Shown here piece after piece: positions 38,001 to 46,533 of a DNA stretch of 64,000 bases. This DNA is from Barthelona sp. PCE. Its lineage: Eukaryota > Metamonada: BaSk clade. Location of the stretch: NCBI GenBank assembly GCA_040285745.1, contig JAUFOR010000008.1:930001-994000 (forward strand). Reading direction: 5' to 3'. Position 1 is the first letter of the stretch, and the number at the start of each line of letters is the position of its first letter. Below the pieces are notes generated by a model. It did not search any database. It worked only from the letters and a program-made list of their open reading frames with translations, and was not told where the DNA came from. A program made the translations under genes and the position numbers.

Positions 38001-38154
38001 ATGGTGACGTGTTGTCCAATCCTGAGTCTATGATGCCCAGTAAGCCCGGCATGCGATATGGGGCTTTGAAGGGATATAGTGAAGAAAAACAGTTAAACAG
38101 AACTCTAATTGGTTTATTAATATTTACAACCAACATGAGTGGGTGAATGTGCAT
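35086..38154 (-). CDS. O-linked N-acetylglucosamine transferase (OGT/SPINDLY type) with TPR array
   Basis: The 1022-aa protein has about twelve tetratricopeptide repeats (about residues 60-560) followed by a GT41 catalytic region (about 630-1000). Family motifs are clear: IRIGYVSPCFRKHPLCHL, with the His pair at the position of the OGT/SPY catalytic region; EIFALRPAPK; LGLPGSTGAPWIDYTLTDE; FLYKID, carrying the UDP-contacting Lys; and DVFLDTPQVNSHT. It transfers GlcNAc, or fucose if SPINDLY-like, to Ser/Thr of nuclear and cytosolic proteins; the sugar cannot be decided here. Met 35 (38052, MPGLLG) is an alternative start, since the first 34 residues look like leader sequence. Confidence 0.92.
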   Translation of the reverse strand: MHIHPLMLVVNINKPIRVLFNCFSSLYPFKAPYRMPGLLGIIDSGLDNTSPSYESPEDSFALAVEYFLNSDYKRCLQHCKGLLRSFNDKIIILKRIALCHWELNHKDKARETLQTIYDMAKTERDHSIAKYVDSFFCLKEGNMEKAESLCDSALSLAPYDSNLHHLYGDIQYGLNRFKKAVNEYTSSLSLLPNTNEVEIRKQYGVLYSARGHCHVHLLSYKKACEDFKKAVEYDPYSISYKIDLGNIYRQMEMKTSARRWFMEILTLHGYNSHALKCFMSTIGDLNTTDIKLRTQEFRILASQLQTICSILEQYDEEKGALISCLSTLAKVYFLSHRFEDALRYYQKCAEMGGERAKRHIALCLQKLKRFPEALRVYEDGVLGGPVNVSVYTDMADCYRFVGLFNNAISILLLGLKQYDHVNLHVALAQIYLQLSLPQKALNEAMRAKRLAQKSSVQKETLLANLIYCSIQRQHFSAVTARDQLLDLSKEFPNNPILLNELGLALKDCEESIEAIKCFERALKLPGVDYTGVLAAMVHTKFQVCDWSHINDVFEQLVRLTEQQLRAGLKTSVTPFHAQIYPFPPVLTLRIVERYAMYISDIVKTYDTEPFDFDNGSRYRKGTIRIGYVSPCFRKHPLCHLTYSLFKNHDTSKFTIFCYSLCDPDESTYLERVRDATDEGRRLVSLKDLSFVEAAHRIYNDNIDILIALDGHSRDTKNEIFALRPAPKCVSLLGLPGSTGAPWIDYTLTDEYITPFKYLSHFRERLFVFPKEMSYFITSHMEYFPEVLEIKTWPLEENDASIKLRNFTRTDFVLPLDYFLFINFSFLYKIDEATFRLWCRILAEVKHAALVLLKKPGEAADLLYAISDEYNVSSRIFFAPMTSKEHHMYRHVFGDVFLDTPQVNSHTVAADALFAGMPLITRSHTKFGSRIAGSLLNSYGAEISDELIVTSEEAYFERAVQLATDEEYYTDIRRKLLKMRETSTLFDTKLWVQHFEVGLEEIYKATLETRPKENIYIPFLNQK

Positions 38155-39200
38155 TAGACATTGTTAAAGCTGACTTTTGCATGTCAGCTTAGTGTTTTGT
38201 TATTTTGAGACTTAAGAAGAAAAGGCAACTTAAGATTTGTGGAGTTTTCAATGGTTATCAGACGATATTTATCGAGCAAAAAAGCGATTTAACAGTATGG
38301 TAATACATAAATATAATAACAATAGCAGTTATTCTTTTGATGAAGTGGTTACGCTTTGCAACTATATAAAAAACGAATAACACCCATAACCATTTCGGTG
38401 AGTTTTCTTATTGTAAAGGAAAGCTTATAATTAAGAAAATAAACTAGAAAAATTGAATGCAGGGGGCATTATAGCTAGTGCTTAAGCTTCATAGAATCGA
38501 ACAAAAAGTTTTTGTACATACAGTATTACCATCAGAACAGTTAAAAAAACAATTTTGAAGTTCAATTTCAAAAGCGCGCATTGCGGATGGTGGATTACAG
38601 GTTATATAACATTATCTGACGGTATACTCGCTATTAATAGGCTTTGATTCACTGAATAGAAATACAAAAAGGAGGAATTGTGGAATGTCAACTCATTTTT
38701 TTTTCGAAACTTTTGTATTTCAAGATTTGGATCCTGTAGTTTTCTTCCAATCCAATATTTGCAGAGCCAGGGGAGATATAAAAGCTGAAAGAAAGATTGA
38801 ATTTAATATTTTTATTTTTGTGACTAACTAAGCATGTTTTATGGTTTTTATTGAAAGTCAAGTGGTATATAATATTCCAATTAAGACATGTATTCGATGA
38901 GGAAGCTAGAAAACAATGATTTGCTTTTCTTTCTTGGAATACTGGTCCATTTCGGTTCTGCCCCTAAAAATAAAGTTAAAACATCTAATAAATGTCAGTT
39001 AGACTCCATTATGCCTATTCTTATTACAAAAAGAATGTTCAAATGAAGAGAATTTTTTTCCTGTTAATATGATGGTCTATATACAAATCAAGAGGCTGAG
39101 GCGAGTGCTTAAGGTGTATGTCCGCTGTGAACCAAGACCCTACGTCAGAGTTATCATCCTCCCTCGAAATTCTTTTCTCACCTCTTTCCATAGATATAAT
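38155..39200. other. Gene-free 1-kb region between OGT and actin
   Basis: AT-rich DNA with no convincing gene on either strand. It holds a perfect 8-bp hairpin, AAGCTGAC/GTCAGCTT (38167-38174 with 38183-38190), just upstream of the OGT start. Downstream, a short open frame (39069-39260) runs through what I read as actin 5' leader sequence. The GC content rises a little in the last 130 bp. Confidence 0.4.
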
Positions 39201-39280
39201 GTATGTTGTTGGGTCTACGATCCTGTACAGCCGCTCTTGAAGGCTGTACACCTCTTCTAATACAAGATTCTAACTCTTAG
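39201..39280 (+). other. Probable intron in the 5' leader of the actin gene
   Basis: GTATGT at 39201 and TTCTAACTCTTAG ending at 39280 match the donor and acceptor patterns of the coding introns in this window. The next ATG, six bases later at 39286, is the actin start. All reading frames across the junction stop before the ATG, so if spliced this lies in the 5' UTR. Confidence 0.5.
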
Positions 39281-39285
39281 TGAAC

Positions 39286-40702
39286 ATGAGTGATTCTCTT
39301 CTCCCTGTTGTCATTGATAATGGTATTTTTTCCTTCTAGCTGCTGAACGTGGTCCCACACTGAGTTTAAACCGGTCTGTTTCCACGTCAAGAAGTGTAGA
39401 TAAGAAAGTTTTTTTTTCTTTTTGTCTATATTCTTGTTCAGAGCTTTAGTTTGTATGATTCGTTCTAATATTTAGGTACTGGTGTATGTTTAACAACCAC
39501 GAGGTTATTCCAATCAACACATCGTTGATTTTTTTTCCTTTAGTGATTTTTGCAAATATTGTAGAGATCAAAGCGCTTGGTGCGCAGTAATTGAAGTTTA
39601 TACTAATATTTAGATGTGTAAGGCAGGCTTTGCCGGCGAAGACTACCCCAGAGCTGTTTTCCCCGCCGTTGTCGGTGTTCCCCATTCTGCCTCTTCAAGC
39701 ATGCTTGGTTACGGCAAGAAGGCCAGCTACGTTGGTGAGGACGCCCTCTCTAAGAAGGGTATCCTTACTCTGAACTATCCCATTGAGCACGGTATTGTTA
39801 CCAACTGGGATTACATGGAGCAAATCTGGCACCACTGTTTCTTCACTCAACTTTGCTGCGACCCTTCCGAGCGTCCCGTCTTGTTGACTGAAGCCCCCCG
39901 TAACCCTCGTTCCAACCGTGAGCGTATGGTTTCCGTTATGTTCGATTCCTTCGAGGTTCCCGCCACCTACGTCAAGGTTCAGGCTGTCCTCTCCCTTTAC
40001 GCTTCTGGTCGTACCATTGGTGTCGTCCTCGATTCTGGTGATGGTGTTACTCACACTATTCCTATCTATGAAGGTTTCTGTCTCAACCACGCCATTGACC
40101 ATCTTCGTCTTGCTGGTCGTGATCTCACTCACTGGCTTTCCCGCCTCCTTGAGGATCAGGGTCTCTTCCTCCGTTCTTCTTCTGAGCTCGAGGTTGTTCG
40201 TGACATGAAGGAATCCCTTTGTTACGTCGCCCTTGACTACCAAGAGGAGATGCAGAAGGCTGCTAACTCCAACTCCATTATGAAGCGTTTCGAGCTCCCC
40301 GATGGTAACGTTATTGACCTTGGTACCGAGCGTTTCCGTTGTCCCGAAGCCCTCTTCCAACCCTCTTTCGTCGGTAAGCAAGAGGCTCTTGGTGCTCACG
40401 AGATGGTCTACAAGTCCATTATGAAGTGTGACATTAACGTCCGTGCTGAGCTTTACAACTCCATTGTCCTCTCTGGTGGTTCTACTCTCTTCCCTGGTCT
40501 CGATGCCCGTGTTGAGCGTTCAGTTGCTGCTCTTGCCCCTGCTGCTATGAAGATCAAGGTCTTTGCTCCTGAAGAGCGTAGATACTCTGTCTGGTTGGGT
40601 GGTTCCGTCGTTTCTCACCTTAACTCTTTCAACTCTATGTGGATCACACGTGAAGAGTACGAAGAGTCTGGTGCTTCCATCGTCCATCGCAAGTGCTTCT
40701 AA
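39286..40702 (+). CDS. Actin, three coding exons including an 8-nt micro-exon
   Basis: Join 39286-39322, 39476-39483 and 39614-40702 (introns 39323-39475 and 39484-39613). Exon 1 encodes [12 protein letters not shown] plus one base; the micro-exon GTACTGGT completes Gly-Thr-Gly; exon 3 starts [10 protein letters not shown]. The result is 377 residues with an intact first nucleotide loop ([13 protein letters not shown]), a second loop (LDSGDGVTH) and the standard C-terminus SIVHRKCF. It is recognisably actin but divergent from conventional actins in subdomains 2 and 4, so it may be a specialised isoform. Third positions favour C, suggesting high expression. Both 3' splice sites read CTAATATTTAG. 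Without the micro-exon the frame cannot be joined. Confidence 0.9.
39476..39483 (+). other. 8-nt micro-exon of the actin gene
   Basis: The octamer GTACTGGT follows TTCTAATATTTAG directly and is followed directly by GTATGT. It is the only piece in the interval that restores the actin frame and supplies the invariant Gly-(Ser/Thr)-Gly of the phosphate-binding loop. Confidence 0.85.
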
Positions 40703-40773
40703 TTCTAAGGCACATTCCTGTCACTTTCTTGTAAAACAATGTTTGTTTAAGTAAGTTTTTTATTCAATTATAT

Positions 40774-43700
40774 TCAGTCAACTGCAAAACTATCAAGCAT
40801 ATCACGAACAAAACTCTGTATTCCACGAACTGTTTTAAACTTACCCTTGACAAAACGTAAATATTGTGATTTTAACAATGGAATACTAAACATATTACTT
40901 CTAATTGTAATTTTAAAAACATGATGCATCAACAGTGACATTTCCTTCACAATCTGTTCATGTGTATCATAAATTTCAGCATCAATTTCTAATATAGGTT
41001 GCAATACTTCAATTACTTGCAATAATGTAGATCTCAACTGAATCTTTAGCTCAACTCTACTCTTAATGATATTAATGATATCAGGAGGACTAGTGACCAG
41101 CTTATTTATAGCTAGAAGATAGTGTCGGTCAGCAATAGTGAGGTTCTTTGTGTGCTTAGCGAGCTGAAAGTGCGCAACTCCTGTTGCAATGTCATCGTTA
41201 GCATATTCTGCATGTTTGACTGCTTCTCTTATATGATCTAGTACAACACTTTCATCATCCATATGCATTTCTGTAATCAGAGCATACGTCAAACTGGATT
41301 CACTTGCATGTACATAGATGAGCTTCTCAAGATTCTCATATATACGCCTAATGGGAATCTTGGACAGCTTCATGAAAAACTTTGACTTCCAGATCTTATA
41401 GTAGTCAATAGAAGTTTGGCTTAGCGTATGTGCACGCTCAAAGAGGTCAAGGTTTCCACCATTACGTGCACTATGAAGAGCAGTCTGACTCATGAAAACA
41501 CTAAATATTGCAATCTCATTCCATAGCTCCAAACGCTTTGCCATTGTTAAAGACGACTGGAATAGCTCTAAAGACTTTGTGGCACGCCCCTCTTCCTTGT
41601 AATGAAGTGCACGCAAGAACTGAACGTTGAGCTGGATGATATCACAAATGGTGATGCGTTTGGTTTCTTTATCCTTAAAGAACGGGATAAAAAAGGGCAC
41701 TACGACCTTGTATATGGTGAGAGCTGGATCAAGGAACCCAAAATGTTGCTCTAAAAGCTGTAGAATAGAGTTCGAGTTCGGGGTAACAATCTTCATTGCA
41801 AATACATTAGTTGCCTCAATACGAGATAAATAGTCAACGTTAGAGTCCAATCCCTCCTGTACAGACATGGGGAGATCGTTAACGTTATCCTCAAAGCCTA
41901 ACACACGAGCATTATCAATGAAATCATATGGATCAAACGTTACTGACTCATAATTCGCATCGGTCTGCAATAACAGCTCTTCCATGATATTAGTCCTGCG
42001 CTTGGTCTTCTTTGCGTTGATATATACTCTGTAACTGTCCTTCAGCAACCAGACCAAAATGAATGCCAGTCTGTCCTTTATATTCTTCTCGATGAGGTAC
42101 TTGACAAACAATATTTGGTTGTAAAGAGGCAGTAGGATGCTTCCAAACACAACAAAGATTTCCTTTTCGAAGGAATTGCTCTGAGAAATTGGTAAGAATC
42201 GGATAAGATACTCTGTTCGTGTACAAAGACTATCAAGTAAATCAACATGGAAGTTCATGTTGGCAATCATCGTGTCAATGCTCAGTAAAACATACAAGGA
42301 ATTGAGAGCAAAGAAAAGAAACTGGAAGTATCGTAGAGAAGGTAGATTTAAATACAACAACAGTGTTTGTTGATCCTCTGGATGGACATCGCACATAACC
42401 TGTTGTGTATTTGTCATATCTATAAGCGCATTTTCATCGTACACATTTCGGTTCAGACGAAGGCAGTACGAATGTGGAAGCTTATGAGTCAAATCGAGAA
42501 CATCTATCAAATCTAAGATTTTCTCAAAGAACTTTAGATTCTTGCCGACTGAATTGGCTGTGACTGTTCGCAACTGGCTGTTTTCGAACTCAGTGTCTGC
42601 GATGGAAGGCATGAAATACATGCCCAGCAAAAGCGCTTGATTCAAGTTTAGCAAACACAGCTGACTGTATACTGTTAGTATTGAAAGAGCTGAGCTCATT
42701 CTACAGTTGAATGAGAATCCACTCACACTGCTCTGCAGCAGCACTAGCATCTCACTTAATGTTTCACCCGGTATCATATGTAGCCTTGTTATAAACTTTG
42801 CGAGTGTTGACAGCGTGATCGTGTGCTCAGTATCTAATTCAAATAGTGATGTGTTGTTGTTGAATGTCAGCCGAGCGTATTCGAAGCACAGCAGAGCCAT
42901 AGCACCACAGTGCAGCTTCCGTTGACCAAACACGAATGTGTCAAGCTGGACTCTTCTAATGAGCTCCATATTTGAGCTGGGAGGTAGTACGTCATCCGTA
43001 GTCACGGCCTCGATGGGCACAGTCTCAACTGGCTTGATGGATGTTGCATCGACAACGTAAACGCCACCAGTTACTGTTTGACTGAAAATATTTGCAATTT
43101 TCCTCTGAATTGCATGGCCAATGACTGCGATCCGCTGCTGATAGTGTTCGAGGCAGTACACTTGGTAGTCGAGGATAACTCCCTTATCGTGCGTACATAC
43201 AACAAGATGTGTTGCACCGGAAAAGAAGGCTGCAACAACATATTTAATAAAAACACCATCATGTTTTTCATTGTAGTTCATAAGCTTGAGCACATACCTT
43301 GTTTCACCTTCAGCTTTAGCTTCTTCGTAATCCCATACAATTTCATTAGATCCAATTATGAGTTTCATGGTCTCGATCTGCCAAGTTCCAATGCGTCTGT
43401 ACAGACGTGAATGTTTCAGCGACTTGCTGGAGTACCCACTGGTCGCCTGCGCCGTATGTGTGTACAGGCGGGATTCAAGGGCGTTGTCGACAGTCTCATT
43501 ATCATATAATGTGATTGCGCCGGAATCTTTGGTAACGATGGACTGAGTCTCTTTTCCGGTTGAGAAAAGAGTCGACCCGACACGTTTAACGACAACAGGC
43601 TCACCAGTAACAAGCTTCTGAAGAACAGATGTGTCTGTGATCATGTCTATATTAGATTCGCGTTGGCCGCTCATTTCAAGAAGTAAAAGTGACTCTGTCT

Positions 43701-44073
43701 GATTCTCAAGTAATGTTGGAGATGTCCTTGCCTCATTTGGTGGTTCGTCATTTAGGAAGAACGATGAGTAAGGCTGATATGGAGCATTCACAACACGAGA
43801 ATCAGTGATTAGCCACTTTTTTGGTGTCGTCATGATGTCTGCCCCGTCAGGAAGGAAAGAGAAGCGAGGTTTATCTAAATCTTGTACCTCGTTCAGAAAT
43901 TGTAGATGTGGAAAGCTTTTGCTTTGCCCTTGTGAAAGGGGAAAGCTCTTGCTTTGAACGTTGTGATCCGGTGGAAGTGGCAATTTGCTACTTGAACCTT
44001 GTGAATGAGGAATAATCTTTGGTTTTATACCAGGGGGTTGTGAAAGTGATTTTGAGTTCGATATGCTGATCAT
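40774..44073 (-). CDS. EDRF1-like TPR-containing protein
   Basis: The 1099-aa protein has a disordered Ser/Pro/Gln-rich N-terminus (1-70, with SKSFP repeats), a middle region and a helical-repeat C-terminal half (about 780-1000, TPR-like). Three segments line up with the EDRF1 family: VVVKRVGSTLF, WQIETMKLIIGSNEIVW, and a LVVCTHDKGVILDYQVY region matching its LAICYHENGVVQGYEL. EDRF1 in animals affects erythroid gene expression, while plants and protists have uncharacterised relatives; the molecular role is unknown. The call is from memory of the family pattern and is tentative. It converges on actin with a 71-bp gap. Confidence 0.55.
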   Translation of the reverse strand: MISISNSKSLSQPPGIKPKIIPHSQGSSSKLPLPPDHNVQSKSFPLSQGQSKSFPHLQFLNEVQDLDKPRFSFLPDGADIMTTPKKWLITDSRVVNAPYQPYSSFFLNDEPPNEARTSPTLLENQTESLLLLEMSGQRESNIDMITDTSVLQKLVTGEPVVVKRVGSTLFSTGKETQSIVTKDSGAITLYDNETVDNALESRLYTHTAQATSGYSSKSLKHSRLYRRIGTWQIETMKLIIGSNEIVWDYEEAKAEGETRYVLKLMNYNEKHDGVFIKYVVAAFFSGATHLVVCTHDKGVILDYQVYCLEHYQQRIAVIGHAIQRKIANIFSQTVTGGVYVVDATSIKPVETVPIEAVTTDDVLPPSSNMELIRRVQLDTFVFGQRKLHCGAMALLCFEYARLTFNNNTSLFELDTEHTITLSTLAKFITRLHMIPGETLSEMLVLLQSSVSGFSFNCRMSSALSILTVYSQLCLLNLNQALLLGMYFMPSIADTEFENSQLRTVTANSVGKNLKFFEKILDLIDVLDLTHKLPHSYCLRLNRNVYDENALIDMTNTQQVMCDVHPEDQQTLLLYLNLPSLRYFQFLFFALNSLYVLLSIDTMIANMNFHVDLLDSLCTRTEYLIRFLPISQSNSFEKEIFVVFGSILLPLYNQILFVKYLIEKNIKDRLAFILVWLLKDSYRVYINAKKTKRRTNIMEELLLQTDANYESVTFDPYDFIDNARVLGFEDNVNDLPMSVQEGLDSNVDYLSRIEATNVFAMKIVTPNSNSILQLLEQHFGFLDPALTIYKVVVPFFIPFFKDKETKRITICDIIQLNVQFLRALHYKEEGRATKSLELFQSSLTMAKRLELWNEIAIFSVFMSQTALHSARNGGNLDLFERAHTLSQTSIDYYKIWKSKFFMKLSKIPIRRIYENLEKLIYVHASESSLTYALITEMHMDDESVVLDHIREAVKHAEYANDDIATGVAHFQLAKHTKNLTIADRHYLLAINKLVTSPPDIINIIKSRVELKIQLRSTLLQVIEVLQPILEIDAEIYDTHEQIVKEMSLLMHHVFKITIRSNMFSIPLLKSQYLRFVKGKFKTVRGIQSFVRDMLDSFAVD

Positions 44074-44416
44074 TTTTCGGTTTAAAATCGGTTATATACT
44101 TAAAAAGACATAAAAATAAGCGTAAAATAGCTGAAAGAGGATGAAAAATTTTTAATATGCTAAAGCTCATATTTACACTTATTGCTAGTCTTCAACCTCA
44201 ACCATACAACAATTTATTGTTATGGAAGTTATGCATTTAAAATAGTGTAACTGTACAGTTAACCTGCAATTCTTAATATTTATATATCAACTAATATAAG
44301 GCTAGTTTTTACTTCTTTGCCTGGTAATTATACTGTTAAACCGAATTTTACATTTATTTATTGCTTAATTATATGATTAATTATATGATGAAATTTCCTT
44401 CTCCAAAAATCTCTTA
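44074..44416. other. Intergenic region, AT-rich, no gene seen
   Basis: This 340-bp spacer contains a tandem ATTATATGAT(TA) repeat near 44366-44392 and homopolymer runs. It would contain the promoter of the EDRF1-like gene and the 3' end of the next minus-strand gene. No RNA structure was noticed. Confidence 0.4.
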
Positions 44417-45118
44417 CTAAAGCCAGATTCCATGATGCTTCATTTTTTTTTTGAGCTTAGCACCCACAAAGATACCCACAACAACCAAAATTACGATACC
44501 AATTACAATGAGAATGGTTGCCCACGGAAAGTCATAACCTCTAACACAGAGAGTATAAGAACTGCACATAACACAAATAAACTCCTTCAACTCAGCACTA
44601 TTCACATCTATTGGCTCCAATGAATAAGTTTCTGAGGGAACTCGACTGGTAATACTCAAAAAAGTCTCGAAAGGATCTGATTTCCACGTTCCTTCAGCAT
44701 AACTGCTTGTTTGAGAGTATTTTGAAGGTGCGAGAGGAAGTTTTGTTGAAATACAGTAATCTTGGTTACAGACATGGATCAAATTAACACGGTATGTATG
44801 GCTATAATAGTTTGTTCTGTATTCTTTGCATTTATCGTTGCTGTCACGACGAATACATGTGCGCGTTGTGTAGTTATATACAGAATTATAAGCCCAGCGT
44901 TTTACCGATGCGGTGGATGTGTTAAAGTTTGATTGATAATACAGATTGTTGTCATACATGCTGTCATATGCAACAACGGATACGTCAACCCAACGCTCAC
45001 CGTTGAAAAGTTTTTGAGCATTTCTATCGTAATATTCTGAGTTTTCATTTGAATACAACGTGCTTAAAGCTGAACAAGTACAAAGAAAAACCGCGAAAAC
45101 TGCCCAAAGTTGTTTCAT
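44417..45118 (-). CDS. Type I membrane protein, member A of a divergent paralogue pair
   Basis: The 233-aa protein has a signal peptide (MKQLWAVFAVFLCTCSAL), an ectodomain of about 175 residues with spaced Cys, and one membrane segment near the C-terminus (ATILIVIGIVILVVVGIFVGA) followed by a basic tail. It shares with the gene at 45433-46194 the motifs YYDR, KLF-G-RW, CxRR, KCKxYR, HTYRxNxIHxC, DYCxS, KSDPxE, YSxEPxDVN and RxYDFP. I know no described family with this pattern. Conserved Cys pairs suggest a small disulfide-bonded extracellular domain. The two genes are divergent, head to head, sharing a 314-bp spacer. Confidence 0.8.
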   Translation of the reverse strand: MKQLWAVFAVFLCTCSALSTLYSNENSEYYDRNAQKLFNGERWVDVSVVAYDSMYDNNLYYQSNFNTSTASVKRWAYNSVYNYTTRTCIRRDSNDKCKEYRTNYYSHTYRVNLIHVCNQDYCISTKLPLAPSKYSQTSSYAEGTWKSDPFETFLSITSRVPSETYSLEPIDVNSAELKEFICVMCSSYTLCVRGYDFPWATILIVIGIVILVVVGIFVGAKLKKKMKHHGIWL

Positions 45119-45432
45119 ACAGGTTTAAAAGGAATTGAAAAGAAAACGAGATTTAAAGGAAGTATTGTGGTTGGATGAGCAATGAAATTCAATATGATGC
45201 AGCTGTTACTATATATGTGTCAAGCTAACTCACCCTTTTAATAAATTGATCATTTTTTCACTCTTTTAATGACTTTCATGAATTTAAACTTATTTACACT
45301 CATGATATACACTTTTGATACCAAAATAGCAACAATATTCAGTCCATTTTAAGGAATACAACTAGATTTTGTTACAAAAGAATCTATATCCCTATTCAAC
45401 AATTTCATCTTTTTATTTGCAAGAAGACTACC
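45119..45432. promoter_or_regulatory. Shared spacer of the divergent paralogue pair
   Basis: This AT-rich 314-bp region lies between the two start codons and is likely to hold both promoters. No extended palindrome marks its centre, and no obvious motif is mirrored on both sides by eye. Confidence 0.4.
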
Positions 45433-46194
45433 ATGGATTGTGCACTCTCAATATTCACAATGCTTTCATTATTATGTAGCTGTTTTGCACTATCTTCTAT
45501 TTTAAGTAGTGGTGATGTAAACTACTATGATAGAGCAAGTGGAAAATTATTTGACGGCTCAAGATGGTCAGTAGTAAGCAACACAGCATTCGACAATCAC
45601 TATTCGGACATCAATGATATGATTACTTCATCTAATGATACATCTTTAGGTTCAATCATGAAGAAATGGGGTCAAACCGACGTGTACAGATATACTAAGA
45701 AGATTTGCACCCGTAGAGTAGATGGAAAATGCAAAAGTTACCGTTATGAGGATCGTACACATACGTACCGCATTAACGTTATCCATACATGTACTCCTGA
45801 TTACTGTTTGTCTGCACGCTTACCCATGTCTGTTTCTTCAACTTCACAGAACTATGATTACTACAGCGGAAATTACAAGAGTGATCCATGGGAGATTTAT
45901 CTCAATTCAGCAGGCACTTTACCAACAGATGAATATTCAATGGAACCGTTCGATGTGAATCAATCTGAAATGAAAATTTTCACATGTTCAAAGATAGATA
46001 ATTTTGTAATGTGTATTAGAGATTATGACTTCCCCATATTTTTGGTCATAGGTGCAATAGTTCTATTCTGCTTGATCATTGCGGGAATTGCTTGGGGTGC
46101 TGTATTGTTCAAGCGATTCCGTGAAACTGGAAGCTGTAGGAAGGGTTTTAGTGGTTCAAGTACAAATGACAGTTCTAACTGGTTAGGACAATAG
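45433..46194 (+). CDS. Type I membrane protein, member B of a divergent paralogue pair
   Basis: The 253-aa protein has a signal peptide (MDCALSIFTMLSLLCSCFAL), an ectodomain sharing all the conserved motifs of the 44417-45118 product in the same order, a membrane segment (IFLVIGAIVLFCLIIAGIAW) and a cytosolic tail about 20 residues longer, with a Ser-rich end. The similarity is plain but well below identity, so the head-to-head duplication is old compared with the inverted repeat at the left of the window. Function unknown; a surface receptor or adhesion role is conceivable but not shown. Confidence 0.8.
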   Translation: MDCALSIFTMLSLLCSCFALSSILSSGDVNYYDRASGKLFDGSRWSVVSNTAFDNHYSDINDMITSSNDTSLGSIMKKWGQTDVYRYTKKICTRRVDGKCKSYRYEDRTHTYRINVIHTCTPDYCLSARLPMSVSSTSQNYDYYSGNYKSDPWEIYLNSAGTLPTDEYSMEPFDVNQSEMKIFTCSKIDNFVMCIRDYDFPIFLVIGAIVLFCLIIAGIAWGAVLFKRFRETGSCRKGFSGSSTNDSSNWLGQ

Positions 46195-46533
46195 ATAATT
46201 GTGTTGTAAATCAAGTATAATCAATACAGTGCAAGTGGTTTGTTGGAAATATGATATTTATGAGGTCTATTTTAAGAAACTGCTGTGCCGGTCTTTCACC
46301 TTTTCTTTTCATTTACTTTTTTTTGGGTGTCCAGGGAAGGTTAACCGTTTTATATATACCATTACAATATCAGTTAAGGTATCTTCAACATAGGAAATAG
46401 GAATTATAGTATTTCAGAGTGTTATGTATTTAACGCTATTATTGCATCCCATATGAATTCTATATTGTATGTAATTGAGGTATGGACACATTAAATGTCA
46501 GAAAATCTCGTTTTACTTTTTATAACCCTAAAA
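46195..46533. other. Intergenic region before Rab GDI
   Basis: AT-rich DNA with no gene seen. It includes 39 bp of open frame (from ATG 46495) in phase with the Rab GDI gene, which could add 13 residues if the upstream ATG is used. Confidence 0.4.

Noticed and set aside
38160-38195. Hairpin upstream of OGT as a regulatory RNA
   Set aside because: A single 8-bp hairpin in AT-rich DNA is not enough; no second supporting feature.
39039-39470. Antisense open frames through actin exon 1 and intron 1 that read like a coiled-coil protein ([14 protein letters not shown]..., then YSLQERLYRIVD...)
   Set aside because: No start codon in the upstream frame, the two parts need a 16-nt intron to join, and the frame is antisense to the well supported actin exon 1. 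The apparent acceptor on this strand arises because CTAATATTTAG is nearly palindromic.
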